Shown here piece after piece: positions 22,879 through 34,444 of a stretch of DNA of 64,000 bases. Source of the stretch: Tuctoria greenei. Its lineage: Eukaryota > Streptophyta > Magnoliopsida > Poales > Poaceae. Location: NCBI GenBank assembly GCA_036927565.1, contig JAYESD010000011.1:97315178-97379177 (forward strand), read 5' to 3'. Position 1 is the stretch's first letter. Each line of letters opens with the position of its first letter. A model generated the notes under the pieces. That model saw only the letters and a list, made by a program, of their open reading frames with translations, ran no database searches and was not told the origin of the DNA. A program made the translations under genes and the position numbers.

Positions 22879-24736
22879 TGTAGGATCGAAGAGCACGTTA
22901 AAAGCTACCAGAGGGGGGTGAATGGTAGATTTCAAAATCTTACGCAGCGGAAACAATTAAACCCCAAACCCTTTCAGCAGAAAAACAATCTGTTAAAGAA
23001 ATCGTGTGTGAGACTAATCTAAATGTGTTTCACCATGACAAAAGTGATAGATATCAGAGAGAATCAAGTAACGAAGACAACACAAAAATAATCACTAAAA
23101 TCCGACGAGAAAAACTCAAGTTATGATCGAAATATCAAATAATGGTCAATCTGTCCTACCCGAGAAAAAACAGTTCTGGAACGCTGCAAAGAAACTCGTG
23201 TAGATCATAGACCACAAATCCAATGACCATGCAATTTTGACAGATGATATATAATCAAGTTGTGAAGACAACCCAAAAAGAATCACGTCAATTGGATCTG
23301 TAAAACTCGAGTTATGATAAAACCACCGACAAAAGGTAGTGCTGTCCAGAAACTCGACAAGTAAAACTTGTCTGGAACAAGTCGGATGAACAAGGCACAA
23401 AAGTTCCTTCAAACTACGAATTTTATTCAATAGAACACAAGAGTAACAGCCCCAAAGTCGTGCACCACGAGCTCTGGGCTCCCTTGTTTATATAACCAGC
23501 CCTTAGGCCAACCCAATATCAACTAGGACTCCAATCCTACTCAGATCACGAATCGTAACTTTCCATAACTGCTCAAGAATCTTCTATACGCAGATAGAAG
23601 CAATCTTAAGACTTCCAAACACCTTAGGAATGTATCCCACATTCCTAAACAACTCAAATTCGTGACCCACACGAAATCCTATCATAACCAACTCAAATCT
23701 TTCCATATTTGAGTCAAACCCGACTCAGCCGCAGCCTGAGTCCATAACCTAGTCGGTTGGACCTTTCCGACCAATTCCTTACGTCCACATCTCTTCATCA
23801 CGTCTCGGAACCATGTAGCCACGTCCATGCACTCCTTGCACACGTGCAAACATCTTCCAATGACGTCCACGATACCTTCATATGCATTGTTCTTGATTCA
23901 ATCATGCTGCGCAACCTCCTAATCAGCTCAACCACAATTCCTTCTGAATTTGGTTGTTGGAACCTCATCTCCTCCCTGAGACTATTACAATGGATCCCGT
24001 CACCAGCCATGTCTTGAACTCAAGCATCACCTGCACATGAATAAACAACCAATCCATACGAGCCCAAGTCCTCGACTTGACTCAAGTTAGTTCTGAACAA
24101 AACACCTTACGTGAGAACCTCACATAAGCATGTTGCAAAGCATAGCAAAACGATATCAGCCATATCATCCAAAACGCACCAAAAACTTAGTAAAAGAATA
24201 CTAAGCAATCTTTCCAGAGATGTAACGCAAGTACAAAACATTGCAAATGAAAAACAGAAGCACTATGGTCAAGTTCCGGACCTTGCCAGAGCAACCCGGA
24301 CCTTGAGCCGGAGCTAAGAAAAGCTAGTAGAACCTAGCGCCGGAGCTTACCAAAACTAGTACAACCAAGCTCCCGCCGGAGCTTACAAAACTAGCAGGAC
24401 CTAGTGCCAAAGCTAACCAGAACTAGTCGGAACTAGTAATCCCAAAAGCCAGAGCTAGAAAAATCAACACGGAGCTTAGCAAAAACATGTCGGAGCTATC
24501 AAAAACATGTCAGAGCTATCAAAGATGTGTCGGAGCTATCAAAGACGTGCCAGAGCTAAAGACAAAACTTCACCGGAGCTGACCAAACCAAGCCGGACCT
24601 ACCGTCGGACCTTGCTGTAGCTCAGAGCTAGAGTCGGACCTTGACAAAAACATGTTTTGGTGATATTCAAACTTTTATCATCAAAGCCAAGTGTATTCAC
24701 TACAAGCCAATGTATTCAGCACATATAGGTCTTACA
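22879..24736 (-). repeat. Sirevirus A 3' LTR
   Basis: Plus-strand ends are TGTAGGATC and GGTCTTACA. Minus-strand TATA box at 23488-23495. Near the sense start lies a zone of ccggagct repeats (24290-24620), including four units of about 20 bp with core cggagctatcaaa at 24490-24560. Confidence 0.95.
23488..23495 (-). promoter_or_regulatory. Sirevirus A 3' LTR TATA box
   Basis: TTATATAA; the same box lies at 31822-31829 in the 5' LTR, which would drive element transcription, and at 2034-2041 in the solo LTR. Confidence 0.6.
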
Positions 24737-24737
24737 A

Positions 24738-24942
24738 TCTCCCCCTTGATGAATGCATTGGCAACACCATTTAAAATCCGAACATTGGCTTACTCTCATT
24801 AAAAGTTTTGAAGAAAATTTCTCCCCCTTTGTAAATCAAAAGTAAAATGAGAAGAAAAAATTATCCCATATTATCTCTCCCCCTTTATTATCTCTCCTTA
24901 TGCACATATTCTCTTTCTCTTCATGCTTATCTCTCCCCCTTT
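24738..24942 (-). promoter_or_regulatory. Cluster of polypurine tracts
   Basis: On the minus strand the motif aaagggggaga or a close variant occurs at 24738-24750 (next to the LTR), 24821-24830, 24876-24886 and 24932-24942. Multiple tracts before the 3' LTR are a described Sirevirus feature. Only the first is in the canonical place. Confidence 0.8.
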
Positions 24943-25786
24943 GACAATGTATTCAGCAAGTCATGAGCGTGTAAACAAATTCAAGTCATACTATCAAGTA
25001 CTTTACATTATCACATCAATGAAATACATAAAGTAGTGTAAGCCATGCTAGAGATCATATGTAATTTTCAATTTAAGCAAGTCATGATCTCACAAACTTA
25101 ACTATTTCAAAACCTGAAATCATGACACTAGTTGTTGCATTTTATTATTTTTCAAAGCATAAATTTAGATCACATGATATTTGCAAGAGATTATATTTGC
25201 ATCTGCCTTATTCTAACCAACCAAGCCAAGCCTATGTCATTTGACAATCAGAAGCTTAAGGACATGGTTTTAGTCATACACAACTTCTTCCAAGTTCATA
25301 TCTAAGTGCAATGACAAGCCATCTCAAAAGAAGAAGTGCGATGCATGCATATTCTCTTGATCTTTTCTCAATTTATATTTGTTCATAAAAACTCAACATG
25401 TGAGTTGATTACTTGATTAATTCTTTATGATTAAAAGCACTTGTGAACATGTAACAAGTTCAAAACAGCAAGAAAGTTCGACCATGACCAGTTTTAGTGT
25501 AAGTAATTATTCCAACTACTAGACATGGCAAAAACTACAAAATGTGTAACACGAGTAATGTAGTAAGAACTTTCAGCATGTAAAAGGAATCACAAAGTCA
25601 TATATGTATGAAATACTATGCTCATATTATTTTTATTTCAGATCCACACATAGACTTCCCAAGTTTCAAAAACTCCCCCTCAATTTAAGCCATGAGGATG
25701 CATAACCCCTATTTCACTACGAATGAAACAAAAACGAGTGAAATCCAAAGGTTTTGTAAAAATGTCAGCCAATTGATGTTCGATAT
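24943..25786 (-). other. Sirevirus A 3' non-coding region
   Basis: AT-rich sequence between RNase H and the PPT cluster, with one more purine tract at about 25672-25681. No env-like ORF is visible, unlike Sirevirus C. Confidence 0.6.
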
Positions 25787-26536
25787 CTACATGGTGAAGC
25801 ACAATGTTTCCTTTTTCAATGTTATCTCAGAGAAAGTGATACCTAATATCAATGTGCTTAGTTCTAGAATGTTGCACGGGGTTTTTGGCAATGCAAATAG
25901 CACTAGTGTTATCACAATCCCATAGTCCTTAAGTGTTTGAACAATCCAAAGAGTTTGTGAGCAAGCACTAGCAGCAGCTACATATTCAGATTCGGTTGTG
26001 GATTGTGCAACTGAATTTTGTTTTCTAGAGGACCAAGCAACAAGAGAATTACCAAGAAAATGAGAAGCACCGGAAGTAATTTTCCTATCAATCCTACAAC
26101 CCCCAAAATCAGCATCCAAAAAAGCTTTCAAAGTAACGGTTGAGGAAGAAGGAAGAAAAATGCCAAATTCTTGAGTTCCATGTAAGTACCTGAGAATCCT
26201 TTTGATGGCTTGACGATGTGAAACATGTGGGGAAGCTTGAAACCGTGCACAAAGACATACGCTGAATTGTATGTCCGGTCTTGATGCCGTGAGGTACAAA
26301 AGTGATTTGATCATGCTTCTATATTCTTTTTGATCCACGGATTCACCATCTTCATCAAGTTCAAGTGTTGTTGCTGTTCCCATTGGTGTCCGAAGAGGCT
26401 TGCTTTTGTCCATGTTGAAGCACCTTAGGAGGTCTTTGGTATACTTCGTTTGATGCACAAAGGTACCTTCCTTGGTTTGCTTGATTTGCAGCCCCAAAAA
26501 GTAAGTGAGTTCACCTTTAGATAAAAGTGCTTTCAC
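25787..26536 (-). pseudogene. Sirevirus A RT end and RNase H
   Basis: A 249-codon frame begins in the last part of copia RT (LTYFLGLQIKQT, DLLRCFNMDKSK) and covers RNase H: ADFGGCRIDRKITSGA, FLGNSLVAWSSRKQNSVAQS and the strongly conserved TESEYVAAASACSQ. After residue ~210 the frame drifts, probably by a frameshift, into unrelated sequence. At its start the frame is separated from the upstream RT frame by a 22-bp insertion at 26510-26537. Confidence 0.9.
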
Positions 26537-27908
26537 CCATCATACTCATTTCAAATTCGGAACTCATCATTGCTGAAAACTTGGACACAAGATCATGAGA
26601 AGCACAACCAAAGATAATATCATCCACATACACTTGAACGAATAATGAGTCATTGCCATGTTTAAGCACCAAAAGAGTTCTATCAACCTTGCCCATGGTA
26701 AACCCCTTTTCAAGTAAGAATGTTTTTAACCTATCATACCATGCTCTAGGGGCTTGTTTGAGACCGTATAAGGCTTTGGACAGTTTGTAAACATGACTAG
26801 GAAAATCTGGATTTTCAAAACCCGGTGGTTGTTTGACATAAACCTCCTCATCTATGTAGCCATTAAGAAAAGCACTTTTAACATCCATTTGATATAGCTT
26901 AAAACCTTTAGATGCTGCAAAAGCTAACAAAATTCGTATGGCTTCGAATCTAGCGACAGGAGCAAAAGTTTCATCAAAATCTAGACCTTCAACTTGAGTG
27001 AAACCTTGAGCAACCAACCTAGCCTTATTCCTAACCACAACCCCATCCTCACTTTGTTTATTTTTAAATACCCATTTAGTTCCAATTAAAGTGTGACCAT
27101 GAGGTGGAGGTACAAGTTTCCAAACATTATTTCTTTCAAAATTTTCTAACTCTTCTTGCATGGCAATAATCCAAGATTCATTAGTGAGTGCGTGTGATAT
27201 ATTTTTGGGTTCAAAAGAAGCAACAAAAGCAGAATGAGCATGAGAGTTTGGATCGCAAAACCTGGACCGTGTGACTCGTTCGTGCAAGCTTCCAATCATC
27301 TGTTGTGGGGGATGATCTTTGTAAAAACGTAGGGGAACAGATGTCTCACAAGCTTCTTCTTCATTAGGTTCATAGTAGATTGATGAGCTTGTGACTTGTG
27401 GACAATCAGGACCAGCATAGGTGATAGCTGGAGCTTGTTCAATGTCCGGAGCTGGACACGTGTCAACTTCGGAACTACCAGGCAGTATCACCGGCTCTTC
27501 TTCATTTTCGAAAATACCCTCCCCCTGTGGATACGGATCTGGTCCTGCAACACCGGAGCTAGTACCTGGGCTAGCTTCATAAAAAGACACTTCACAAGTC
27601 TCCACAATTTTGTTAGTGTCAAGTAAAAGCACACAGTAGCCTCTAGTATGAGGTGGATAACCAAGAAACATGCCATCAATGGATCTAGGTTCAAATTTAT
27701 CAAGATTACCATGTTTCTTAACAAAGCATTTGCAACCAAAGACCCGAAAGTGTGTAACACTAGGCCTATGTCCAAACCGGAGCTCATATGGTGTTTTACC
27801 TAGCTTAGCACGCAAGAAAACACGATTTGAGACATAACAAGCGGTTGCTAACGCATCAGCCCAAAATTTCCTAGGAGTTTGATATTCATCAAGCATAGTC
27901 CTAGCCAT
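26517..27908 (-). pseudogene. Sirevirus A integrase end and RT
   Basis: The 463-codon frame starts in the integrase C-terminal region (RTMLDEYQTPRKFWADAL, FGHRPSVTHFRVFGCKCF), passes through a variable linker rich in Glu and Pro, and then gives copia RT: WVFKNKQSEDGVVVRNKARL, FAPVARFEAIRILLAFAA, MDVKSAFLNGYIDEEVYV, and the active-site motif YVDDIIFG near its end. It ends because of an insertion near 26520. The N-terminal part of integrase is in a different frame because of a 1-base loss near 27940. Confidence 0.93.
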
Positions 27909-27934
27909 CTCAACTAGGGTTCTATTCTTTCTTT

Positions 27935-28207
27935 CTACAACACCGTTTGTTGAGGTACATATGGTGAAGAGAATTGATGATCTATTCTATTTTCAGCACA
28001 AAAGTGATCAAAAGATTGATTTTTAAATTCAGTTCCATTATCACTTATAATTGCTTTTAATGATCCTGGGTGATCAATTGATAATCTAAGAAATAAAGTT
28101 CTAAAGTGACTAAAAACTTCATTCTTAGACGCCATAAAGTAAACCCAAGAGTATCTAGAATAATCATCAACGATAACAAGAACATACCATTTACCTCCAA
28201 AGGATTA
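27935..28207 (-). pseudogene. Sirevirus A integrase core
   Basis: This frame continues that of the protease region after a TAA at 28205-28207. It includes IISDNGTEFKNQSFDHFCAE, the second catalytic aspartate motif of copia integrase, and SSPYVPQQ before a frameshift removes the catalytic glutamate motif into another frame. Confidence 0.88.
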
Positions 28208-28849
28208 AACACGTGAAGGTCCTACGGTGTCAAGATGCAAAAGTTGACATGGTTCAGTTGTCATGATCATTGTGAGAGGAGTATGTGAACCTGCAACCAT
28301 CTTAGCATGTCTACAAGAAGAGCACACAATTTCTTTGTCCCCTTTAAGCTTAGGCAGCCCACATATGCAATCAAGAGCACTAACACGCGTTAGGTGATCA
28401 AAGCCTATGTGACCAAGTCTACGATGCCAAAAATATAAGTCCTTTGAATCATTAGCAACTAGACACCTATGCTTAGAGGAAGACATATCAAAATCAGCTT
28501 TAAAAACTCTTCCAAACCGAGACATGTTAAAAATAAGCTCACTATTTGAACTTACAACTTTGCAGCAGTTTTTATTGAAAATAATTTCCAAATTTTCATC
28601 TAGCAATTGTGAAACAGAAAGCAAGTTGTATTTAAAATTTTTGACAAGTGTCACATCCTTCAAAGTGTAGTGATCATTTACTCTAACCGAACCCTTAGCA
28701 ATTATAGGAGTTGAAGAATTATCGAGAAAAGTAACATTTTCTACACGTGACACAAAAGAGAGGGAGAAGAACCAATCTTTGTTACCGGTCATGTGGCGTG
28801 AGCAACCTGAATCCACAATCCAAATGTTCTCCTTCCTCAAACGTGTAAC
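28205..28849 (-). pseudogene. Sirevirus A protease and integrase zinc domain
   Basis: The frame gives the aspartic protease active site WIVDSGCSRHMTGN, typical of copia, then the GAG-pre-integrase segment LYFWHRRLGHIGFDHL and the paired cysteines of the integrase zinc domain (CSSCRHAKM). A TAG at 28850-28852 separates it from gag in the same frame, and a TAA closes it at 28205-28207. Confidence 0.92.
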
Positions 28850-30100
28850 CTACATAGAAGCACAATACGTCGATGACTCAATACTGGGGTTAGTCAAAAG
28901 GCATTTAGGAATCCAGTACTGAGTCATGCGACGTGCAGTAGGAAAAACACACGAAAGCTGAGACAAAACAGCAGGTTTATGAGTCAAAGTTTGAGATTTT
29001 TTATTCTCAACTACTGACCTATAAGGTGTTACTTGTTTAGCACAAAAATCAGTAGCTCCGGAGGCAAAAACAGAAGGTCCGGGGGTAAACTTTGAATGTT
29101 TTTGACTCGAAACAGCAGGTTGTACATTAGGTTCAATGTGTGCAGCAAATTTCGCATGAAAGTTATAAGATCTAGCAACCATTCTTTCCCTTTTCTGTTG
29201 TTTAGCTAGTCTATAACAAAAATCTATGACATGACCATCTCTACCACAGAAGGTACATTGAAATTTAACTTTGTGTTCATGTCTAGATGAGCAAGCAATA
29301 TTTTTATTTGAAACCGAATGAGGCAACACTCCTGCAGATTTGAAAACCACTCTTTTTTGTTTAGGAACTGTTTGAATCAAACCACTTCCTAATGACTTTA
29401 CAATTTTAGGTGGATGTGCCTTAGCATGAGCATGAGAATCAAAACCTAAACCAGTTTTATTATTGCAAGACTTGGAAGAATTCAGCAGCAAGTTTAGGTT
29501 CTTATTCCCATTACAAAACCGATCTAATGTCCTATGCATGTCATCAAGTTTATTGGATAGATCAAGGCAATTTTCACATGAAGTTTTTCCTTTTAGTTTG
29601 CAATTTGAACATAATTTAACTTCATGAGAACGTAAAGCATTGTTCAATATAGAAATTTCATTCATAGCATCATGTAGTTTCTTATCAAGATCCTCACAAG
29701 TAGAACAATGCAAATCAATTGTAGAACAGCTAGAATCTTTCAAGTTTTTATCATTAAGTGCAGCAAGCTCTTTGTTCTTTTCAATTTCTTCATCAAGTCT
29801 ATCTAGAGTGGAGGAGTGTGCACTTCTTAATGTGGACAATTGTTCATAGATTAAGTCACATGAGGGACATGCATCATCACTAGGAATCAAAGTTTTTAAA
29901 CGGTTAATTTCAGATTCTAGTGATTCAATTTTAGCAGCATTATCCCTAAGCTTTTTGTCCTTTTTCTTGACAATAATAGTTGCACGAGAAATAGCATCAC
30001 ACATTTCATTGCAGGTAGAACATACCTCATCGTCTTCACTGTTGTGTTCTACATCCTCCTGACTTGATCTTGATCTTTTTTTTTGCCCGCCATGAAGCAT
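28850..30100 (-). CDS. Sirevirus A gag C-terminal part, coiled coil and second zinc knuckle
   Basis: An open frame of 416 codons. Residues about 25-200 are a long charged coiled-coil-like region punctuated by CxxC pairs at 27-30, 78-81, 132-135, 164-167 and 175-178. A CCHC knuckle follows at 283-296 (CTFCGRDGHVIDFC). The tail is Ser and Pro rich. Sirevirus gag proteins are known for a coiled-coil extension and a second knuckle. The frame differs from the preceding gag segment (30049-30600), so one frameshift separates them. The regular CxxC pairs are unusual and might bind metal, which is an inference. Confidence 0.85.
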   Translation of the reverse strand: MLHGGQKKRSRSSQEDVEHNSEDDEVCSTCNEMCDAISRATIIVKKKDKKLRDNAAKIESLESEINRLKTLIPSDDACPSCDLIYEQLSTLRSAHSSTLDRLDEEIEKNKELAALNDKNLKDSSCSTIDLHCSTCEDLDKKLHDAMNEISILNNALRSHEVKLCSNCKLKGKTSCENCLDLSNKLDDMHRTLDRFCNGNKNLNLLLNSSKSCNNKTGLGFDSHAHAKAHPPKIVKSLGSGLIQTVPKQKRVVFKSAGVLPHSVSNKNIACSSRHEHKVKFQCTFCGRDGHVIDFCYRLAKQQKRERMVARSYNFHAKFAAHIEPNVQPAVSSQKHSKFTPGPSVFASGATDFCAKQVTPYRSVVENKKSQTLTHKPAVLSQLSCVFPTARRMTQYWIPKCLLTNPSIESSTYCASM

Positions 30101-31150
30101 AAGTTGGCCAGATCGTCATCATCTTCATCACTTTCAAAGTCTACATCACTTGAACTAAGTTCTTGAAGTGCGGTGATGAAGTTGTTAATCATCTTGCGAC
30201 CTATGGTACCCTTCTTTTTCTTCTTATCTTTTGCAGAGGAGTGCTTCGTTCTTGTTTTCTTTTCATCCCGGGATGTAGGACCTGAAAGGTTAGGGCAATC
30301 TGAACGAAAATGTCCTGTCTTACCACATTCGAAGCACCGTTGAGGTTCGGAGCTTCCTCTCCTTCTAGTTCTCACATTTTGCAATGCTTTTGAGAACCTC
30401 GTAGAGAGAAGTGCTAGCTCCTCCTCTGGAAACTCCTCAATCTGTTCAAGGGTTAGAGAGGACAACAAAGCAAGTGTACTACAAGATGAAGATTGGCCGG
30501 AGCTAGGCATATCATGTTGAGAAACAGAATCAATAGACTTGTTGGGGTTCTTACGTGATATTATATCAATTTCATGAGTTTTTAGCTTGGAATATAGCAC
30601 ACTAAAGTAAGTGTACTCATGACAGTAGATTCACGAATAGATGTAACTTTCATCTCCCAAATTGACATGTCTAATGCACTTAATAATTGCCTAGCATTTT
30701 CAGCATCTGAAAAATTAACATTGACGCTACGCAAGTTGCTAAGAATTTTATTAAAGCGAGCAAAGAGATCATCAATGGACTCACCGGGTTGCATCTCGAA
30801 GCGCATGTATTCTTTCTTGAACATGTCTTGCCTTACCTCCTTGATCGTATTGGATCCTTCATGGTAGTCACAAAGTGCTTTCCACACATCGTATGCAATC
30901 GGAGGTGTGCAACACGGTCGAAGTCGCTTTGTGTCAATCCTTGTATGATCAAGTTTCAATCCTTGTTGTTGTTGTCGACATCTCTCAGATTTGTAGCTGT
31001 AACTTGATCGTTTGATGGCACTTCGTAAGGCTTGTATACCTTCTCCCATATTGCAAAGCCTTGTGCCTGGATGAAAGCCTCCATGCGTGCCTTCCAAACC
31101 TGAAAATCAATACCAGCAAACACACAAGGTTTGGCGGAGTACTTCTCCAT
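30049..31150 (-). pseudogene. Sirevirus A gag N-terminal and central part
   Basis: The ATG at 31150 starts a typical copia gag (FQVWKARMEAF), 49 bp after the PBS. Three frames are needed. 30956-31150 is the N-terminus. 30582-31097 holds the UBN2-type core (YDVWKALCDYHEGSNTIKEV, YMRFEMQPGESIDDLFARF). 30049-30600 holds a first CCHC knuckle, CFECGKTGHFRSDC, followed by a Lys-rich and then an acidic stretch. Frameshifts therefore lie near 30955 and 30600. Gag would form the particle and bind RNA. Confidence 0.9.
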
Positions 31151-31198
31151 GATGATTAGTCAAAAACACGTGCAAATCACAAAGATTAGAGCACCGTG

Positions 31199-31210
31199 GC
31201 TCTGATACCA
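31199..31210 (-). promoter_or_regulatory. Sirevirus A primer binding site
   Basis: The minus strand reads TGGTATCAGAGC, the exact plant initiator methionine tRNA site, two bases after the 5' LTR. Confidence 0.95.
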
Positions 31211-31212
31211 AT

Positions 31213-33071
31213 TGTAGGATCGAAGAGCACGTGAAAAGCTACCAGAGGGGGGTGAATGGTAGATTTTAAAATCTTACGCAGCGGAAACAATTAAACCCCA
31301 AACCCTTTCGGCAGAAAAACGATCTGTTAAAGAAATCGTATGTGAGACTAATCTAAATGTGTTTCACCGTGAAAAAAGTGATAGATATCAGAGAGAATCA
31401 AGTAACTAATACAACACAAAAAGAATCACTCAAATCCGATGAGAAAAACTCAAGTTATGATCGAAAGATCAAACAATGGTCAATCTGTCCTACCCGAGAA
31501 AAAACAGTTCTGGAACGCTGCAAAGAAACTCATGTAGATCATAGAACACAAATCCAATGACCGTGAACTTTTGACATATGATATATAATCAAGTTGTGAA
31601 GACAATCCAAAAAGAATCACGTCAATTGGATCTGTAAAACTCGAGTTATGATAAAACCACCGACGAAAGGTAGTGCCGTCCAGAAACTCGACGAGTAAAA
31701 CTTGTCTGGAACAAGTCGGACGAACAAGGCACAAAAGTTCCTTCAAACTACGAATTTTATTCAACAAAACACAAGAGGAACAGCCCCAAAGTCGTGCACC
31801 ACGATCTCTGGGCTCCCTTGTTTATATAACCAGCCCTTAGGCCAACCCAATATGAACTAGGACTCCAATCCTACTCAGATCACGAATCGTAACTTTCCAT
31901 AACTGCTCAAGAATATTCTATACGCAGATAGAAGCAATCTTAAGACTTCCAAACACCTTAGGAACGTATCCCACATTCCTAAACAACTCAAATTCGTGAA
32001 CCACACGAAATCCTATCATAACCAACTCAAATCTTTCCATATTTGAGTCAAACCCGACTCAGCCGCAGCCTGAGTCCATAACCTAGTCGGTTGGACCTTT
32101 CCGACCAATTCTTTACGTCCACATCTCTTCATAACGTCTCGGAACCATGTAGCCACGTCCATGCACTCCTTGCACATGTGCAAACATCTTCCAATGACAT
32201 CCATGATACCTTCATATGCATTGTTCTTGATTCAATCATGTTGCGCAACCTCCTGATCAGCTCAACCACAATTTCTTCTGAATTTGGTTGTTAGAACCTC
32301 ATCTCCTCCCTGAGACTAGTCCAATGGATACCGTCACCAGCCATGTCTTGAACTCAAGCAACACCTGAACATGAATAAACAACCAATCCATACGAGCCCA
32401 AGTCCTCGACTTGACTCGAGTTAGTTCCGAACACAACACCTTACGTGAGAACCTCACATAAGCATGTTGCAAAGCATAGCAAAACAATATCAGCCATATC
32501 ATCCAAAACGCACCAAAAACTTAGTAAAAGAATACTAAGCAATCTTTCCAGAGATGTAACGCAAGTACGAAACATTGCAAATGAAAAACAGAAGCACTAC
32601 GGTCAAGTTCTGGACCTTGCCAGAGCAACCCGGACCTTGAGCCGGAGCTAACAAAAGCTAGTAGAACCTAGCGCCGGAGCTTACCAAAACTAGTACAACC
32701 AAGCTCCCGCCGGAGCTTACAAAACTAGCAGGACCTCGCGCCGGAGCTAACCAAAACTAGTCAGAACTAGTAATCCCAAAAGCCAGAGCTAGAAAAATCA
32801 ACTCGGAGATTAGCAAAAACATGTCGGAGCTATCAAAAACATGTCGGAGCTATCAAAGACGTGTCGGAGCTATCAAAGACGTGCCGGAGCTAAAGACAAA
32901 ACTTCACCGGAGCTGACCAAACCAAGCCGGACCTACCGTCGGACCTTGCTGTAGCTCAGAGCTAGAGTCAGGCCTTGACAAAAAGATGTTTTGGTGATAT
33001 TCAAAACTTTTATCATCAAAGCCAAGTGTATTCACTACAAGCCAATGTATTCAGCACATATAGGTCTTACA
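31213..33071 (-). repeat. Sirevirus A 5' LTR
   Basis: Same ends and structure as 22879-24736. It differs by scattered substitutions and a few small indels visible by eye. The TATA box lies at 31822-31829 and the ccggagct repeat zone at about 32625-32945. Confidence 0.95.
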
Positions 33072-33076
33072 AGGAG

Positions 33077-33689
33077 CATTGCACAGTTTAAAAGACATAC
33101 ACCAGTAAGCATATATTCCATAGGGACAAGTGAATGTGGTCTTACTTTGATCGTCGGGGTGGATTGGGATTTGATGATAACCTGAATACCCATCAAGGAA
33201 ACAAAAGTAGGAATGTTTTGCCAACCTCTCTAACATCTCATCGATGAAGGGCAGTGGAAAATGATCCTTCCTTGTAGCCTTGTTAAGTTTTCGGTAATCA
33301 ATGCACATCCTCCATCCCATGATGGTTCATTGAGGAATCAATTCATTCTTCTTATTTTGAACGACCGTCATACCTCCCTTCTTGGGCACTACTTGAACTG
33401 GACTTACCCATTCACTATGAGGAACATGGTAGATAATCCCGGCATGTAGAAGTTTCAAGACTTCCTTCTTGACAACTTCTTGCATCACATTATTTAATCG
33501 CCTTTGTGGTTCCCTTAAGGGGACACTCTCGGGGTCAATGGGAATGCGATGGGTGCATAGCGCAGGGCTAATCCCCTTAAGATCCTCTAAGGAATAGGCA
33601 AAAACAGCTCTATGATTTTCTAACATGGCAATGAGTTTGAGTGTCTCATCATCCAAAAGCTTCTCACCTATGATGACAGGGGCTTCCAA
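33077..33689 (-). pseudogene. Athila RT first half
   Basis: Two open parts (33327-33689 and 33072-33320) share one frame and are separated by a TGA at 33327-33329. The first has the pre-RT segment (LENHRAVFAYSLEDLKGISP) and VVPKKGGMTVVQNK. The second has WRMCIDYRKLN, FPLPFIDEMLERLA, FLDGYSGYHQIPI and FTCPYGIYAY, the fingers and palm of gypsy RT. Sirevirus A interrupts it just after the LCNAP motif. The active site lies on the far side, at 22800. Confidence 0.92.
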
Positions 33690-33696
33690 TTGCCAT

Positions 33697-34408
33697 TTAG
33701 AAAGGCATAACGTAGGCCTGGAGGTAGAATTTTAACTCAACAGGAGGTTTTGGGAAAAACTCTTCTTTTGGCAATTTAATTTCCACTTGAAATTCATCCT
33801 CCTCTTGGATGAAATCTTCTTCTCCTTCTATTTCGGGAGGAACTAAGAATTGAAGAGTTCTAACCTCCTCTAATGATTCGCCTTGGATGGAAGATTCTGC
33901 GGATGTGTTCTTGGAATGCAGGACTGGAATAGAAAATTTTCTCCCTCCAAGGTTTACATTGAGATTTCCTTCCAAAGGAATTTCCATGAGAAATTTCTCA
34001 ATGGGAATCCCAATCATAATATCGAAATCTTGGATTTTGAACACATGGAAATCTAGGATTGCCTCAATATCATCGTGTCTTACAGGCACCTGTTGCAAAA
34101 CCCCGCATCCTTCAAGGATGTTTCTGAAAGAGTCTCGGAAGGATTTACATGTTGGTGCCAATGGCACATCGCCAAGAATGGCGAGAGCACAAGAATATGA
34201 TATTTTCTCCAACAGTTGGGTTGTATAAGACCTTCGTTGGTGTCCCTTTAATATAACATAGAATATTTGCCAATGGTGAGGTCATCCAAAGGATTTCGGG
34301 TGATAGCTCAACTTCTGCAGTCCATTCCCTACTTAAAATAGAGGTTAACTCCTTGACCGTCTGTTGAACAAACACTCCATCAGGTGGATCACGTGGAGTT
34401 AAAGGCAA
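33697..34408 (-). pseudogene. Athila protease region
   Basis: Two overlapping frames (34145-34408 and 33697-34212) give a retropepsin-like region with PLANILCYIKG and FHVFKIQDFDIMIGIPIEK, matching the Athila protease and its linker to RT. The active-site Asp-Ser/Thr-Gly motif cannot be read intact. The downstream linker is acidic. A frameshift near 34200 breaks the gene. Confidence 0.7.
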
Positions 34409-34444
34409 CGATGGTTTCCTATGTCAACAGTACTTCGAGGTATT

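Larger units (their letters stand above)
22879..33071 (-). mobile_element. Ty1/copia Sirevirus A, complete with both LTRs
   Basis: The LTRs (22879-24736 and 31213-33071) are about 1858 bp and look very similar. AGGAG flanks the element at 22874-22878 and 33072-33076. The PBS is the methionine type. Gene order on the minus strand is gag with two zinc knuckles, protease, integrase, RT, RNase H, the order that defines Ty1/copia. Long LTRs, a coiled-coil gag extension and several polypurine tracts before the 3' LTR are Sirevirus traits. No env-like ORF is present. Frameshifts and stops in gag and pol indicate an inactive copy, though the LTR similarity suggests fairly recent insertion. Confidence 0.95.

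Noticed and set aside
24738..24942. Possible CRISPR-like spaced repeats (ctcccccttt)
   Set aside because: Spacing is irregular and the motif is the polypurine tract known from Sireviruses; the genome is plant.
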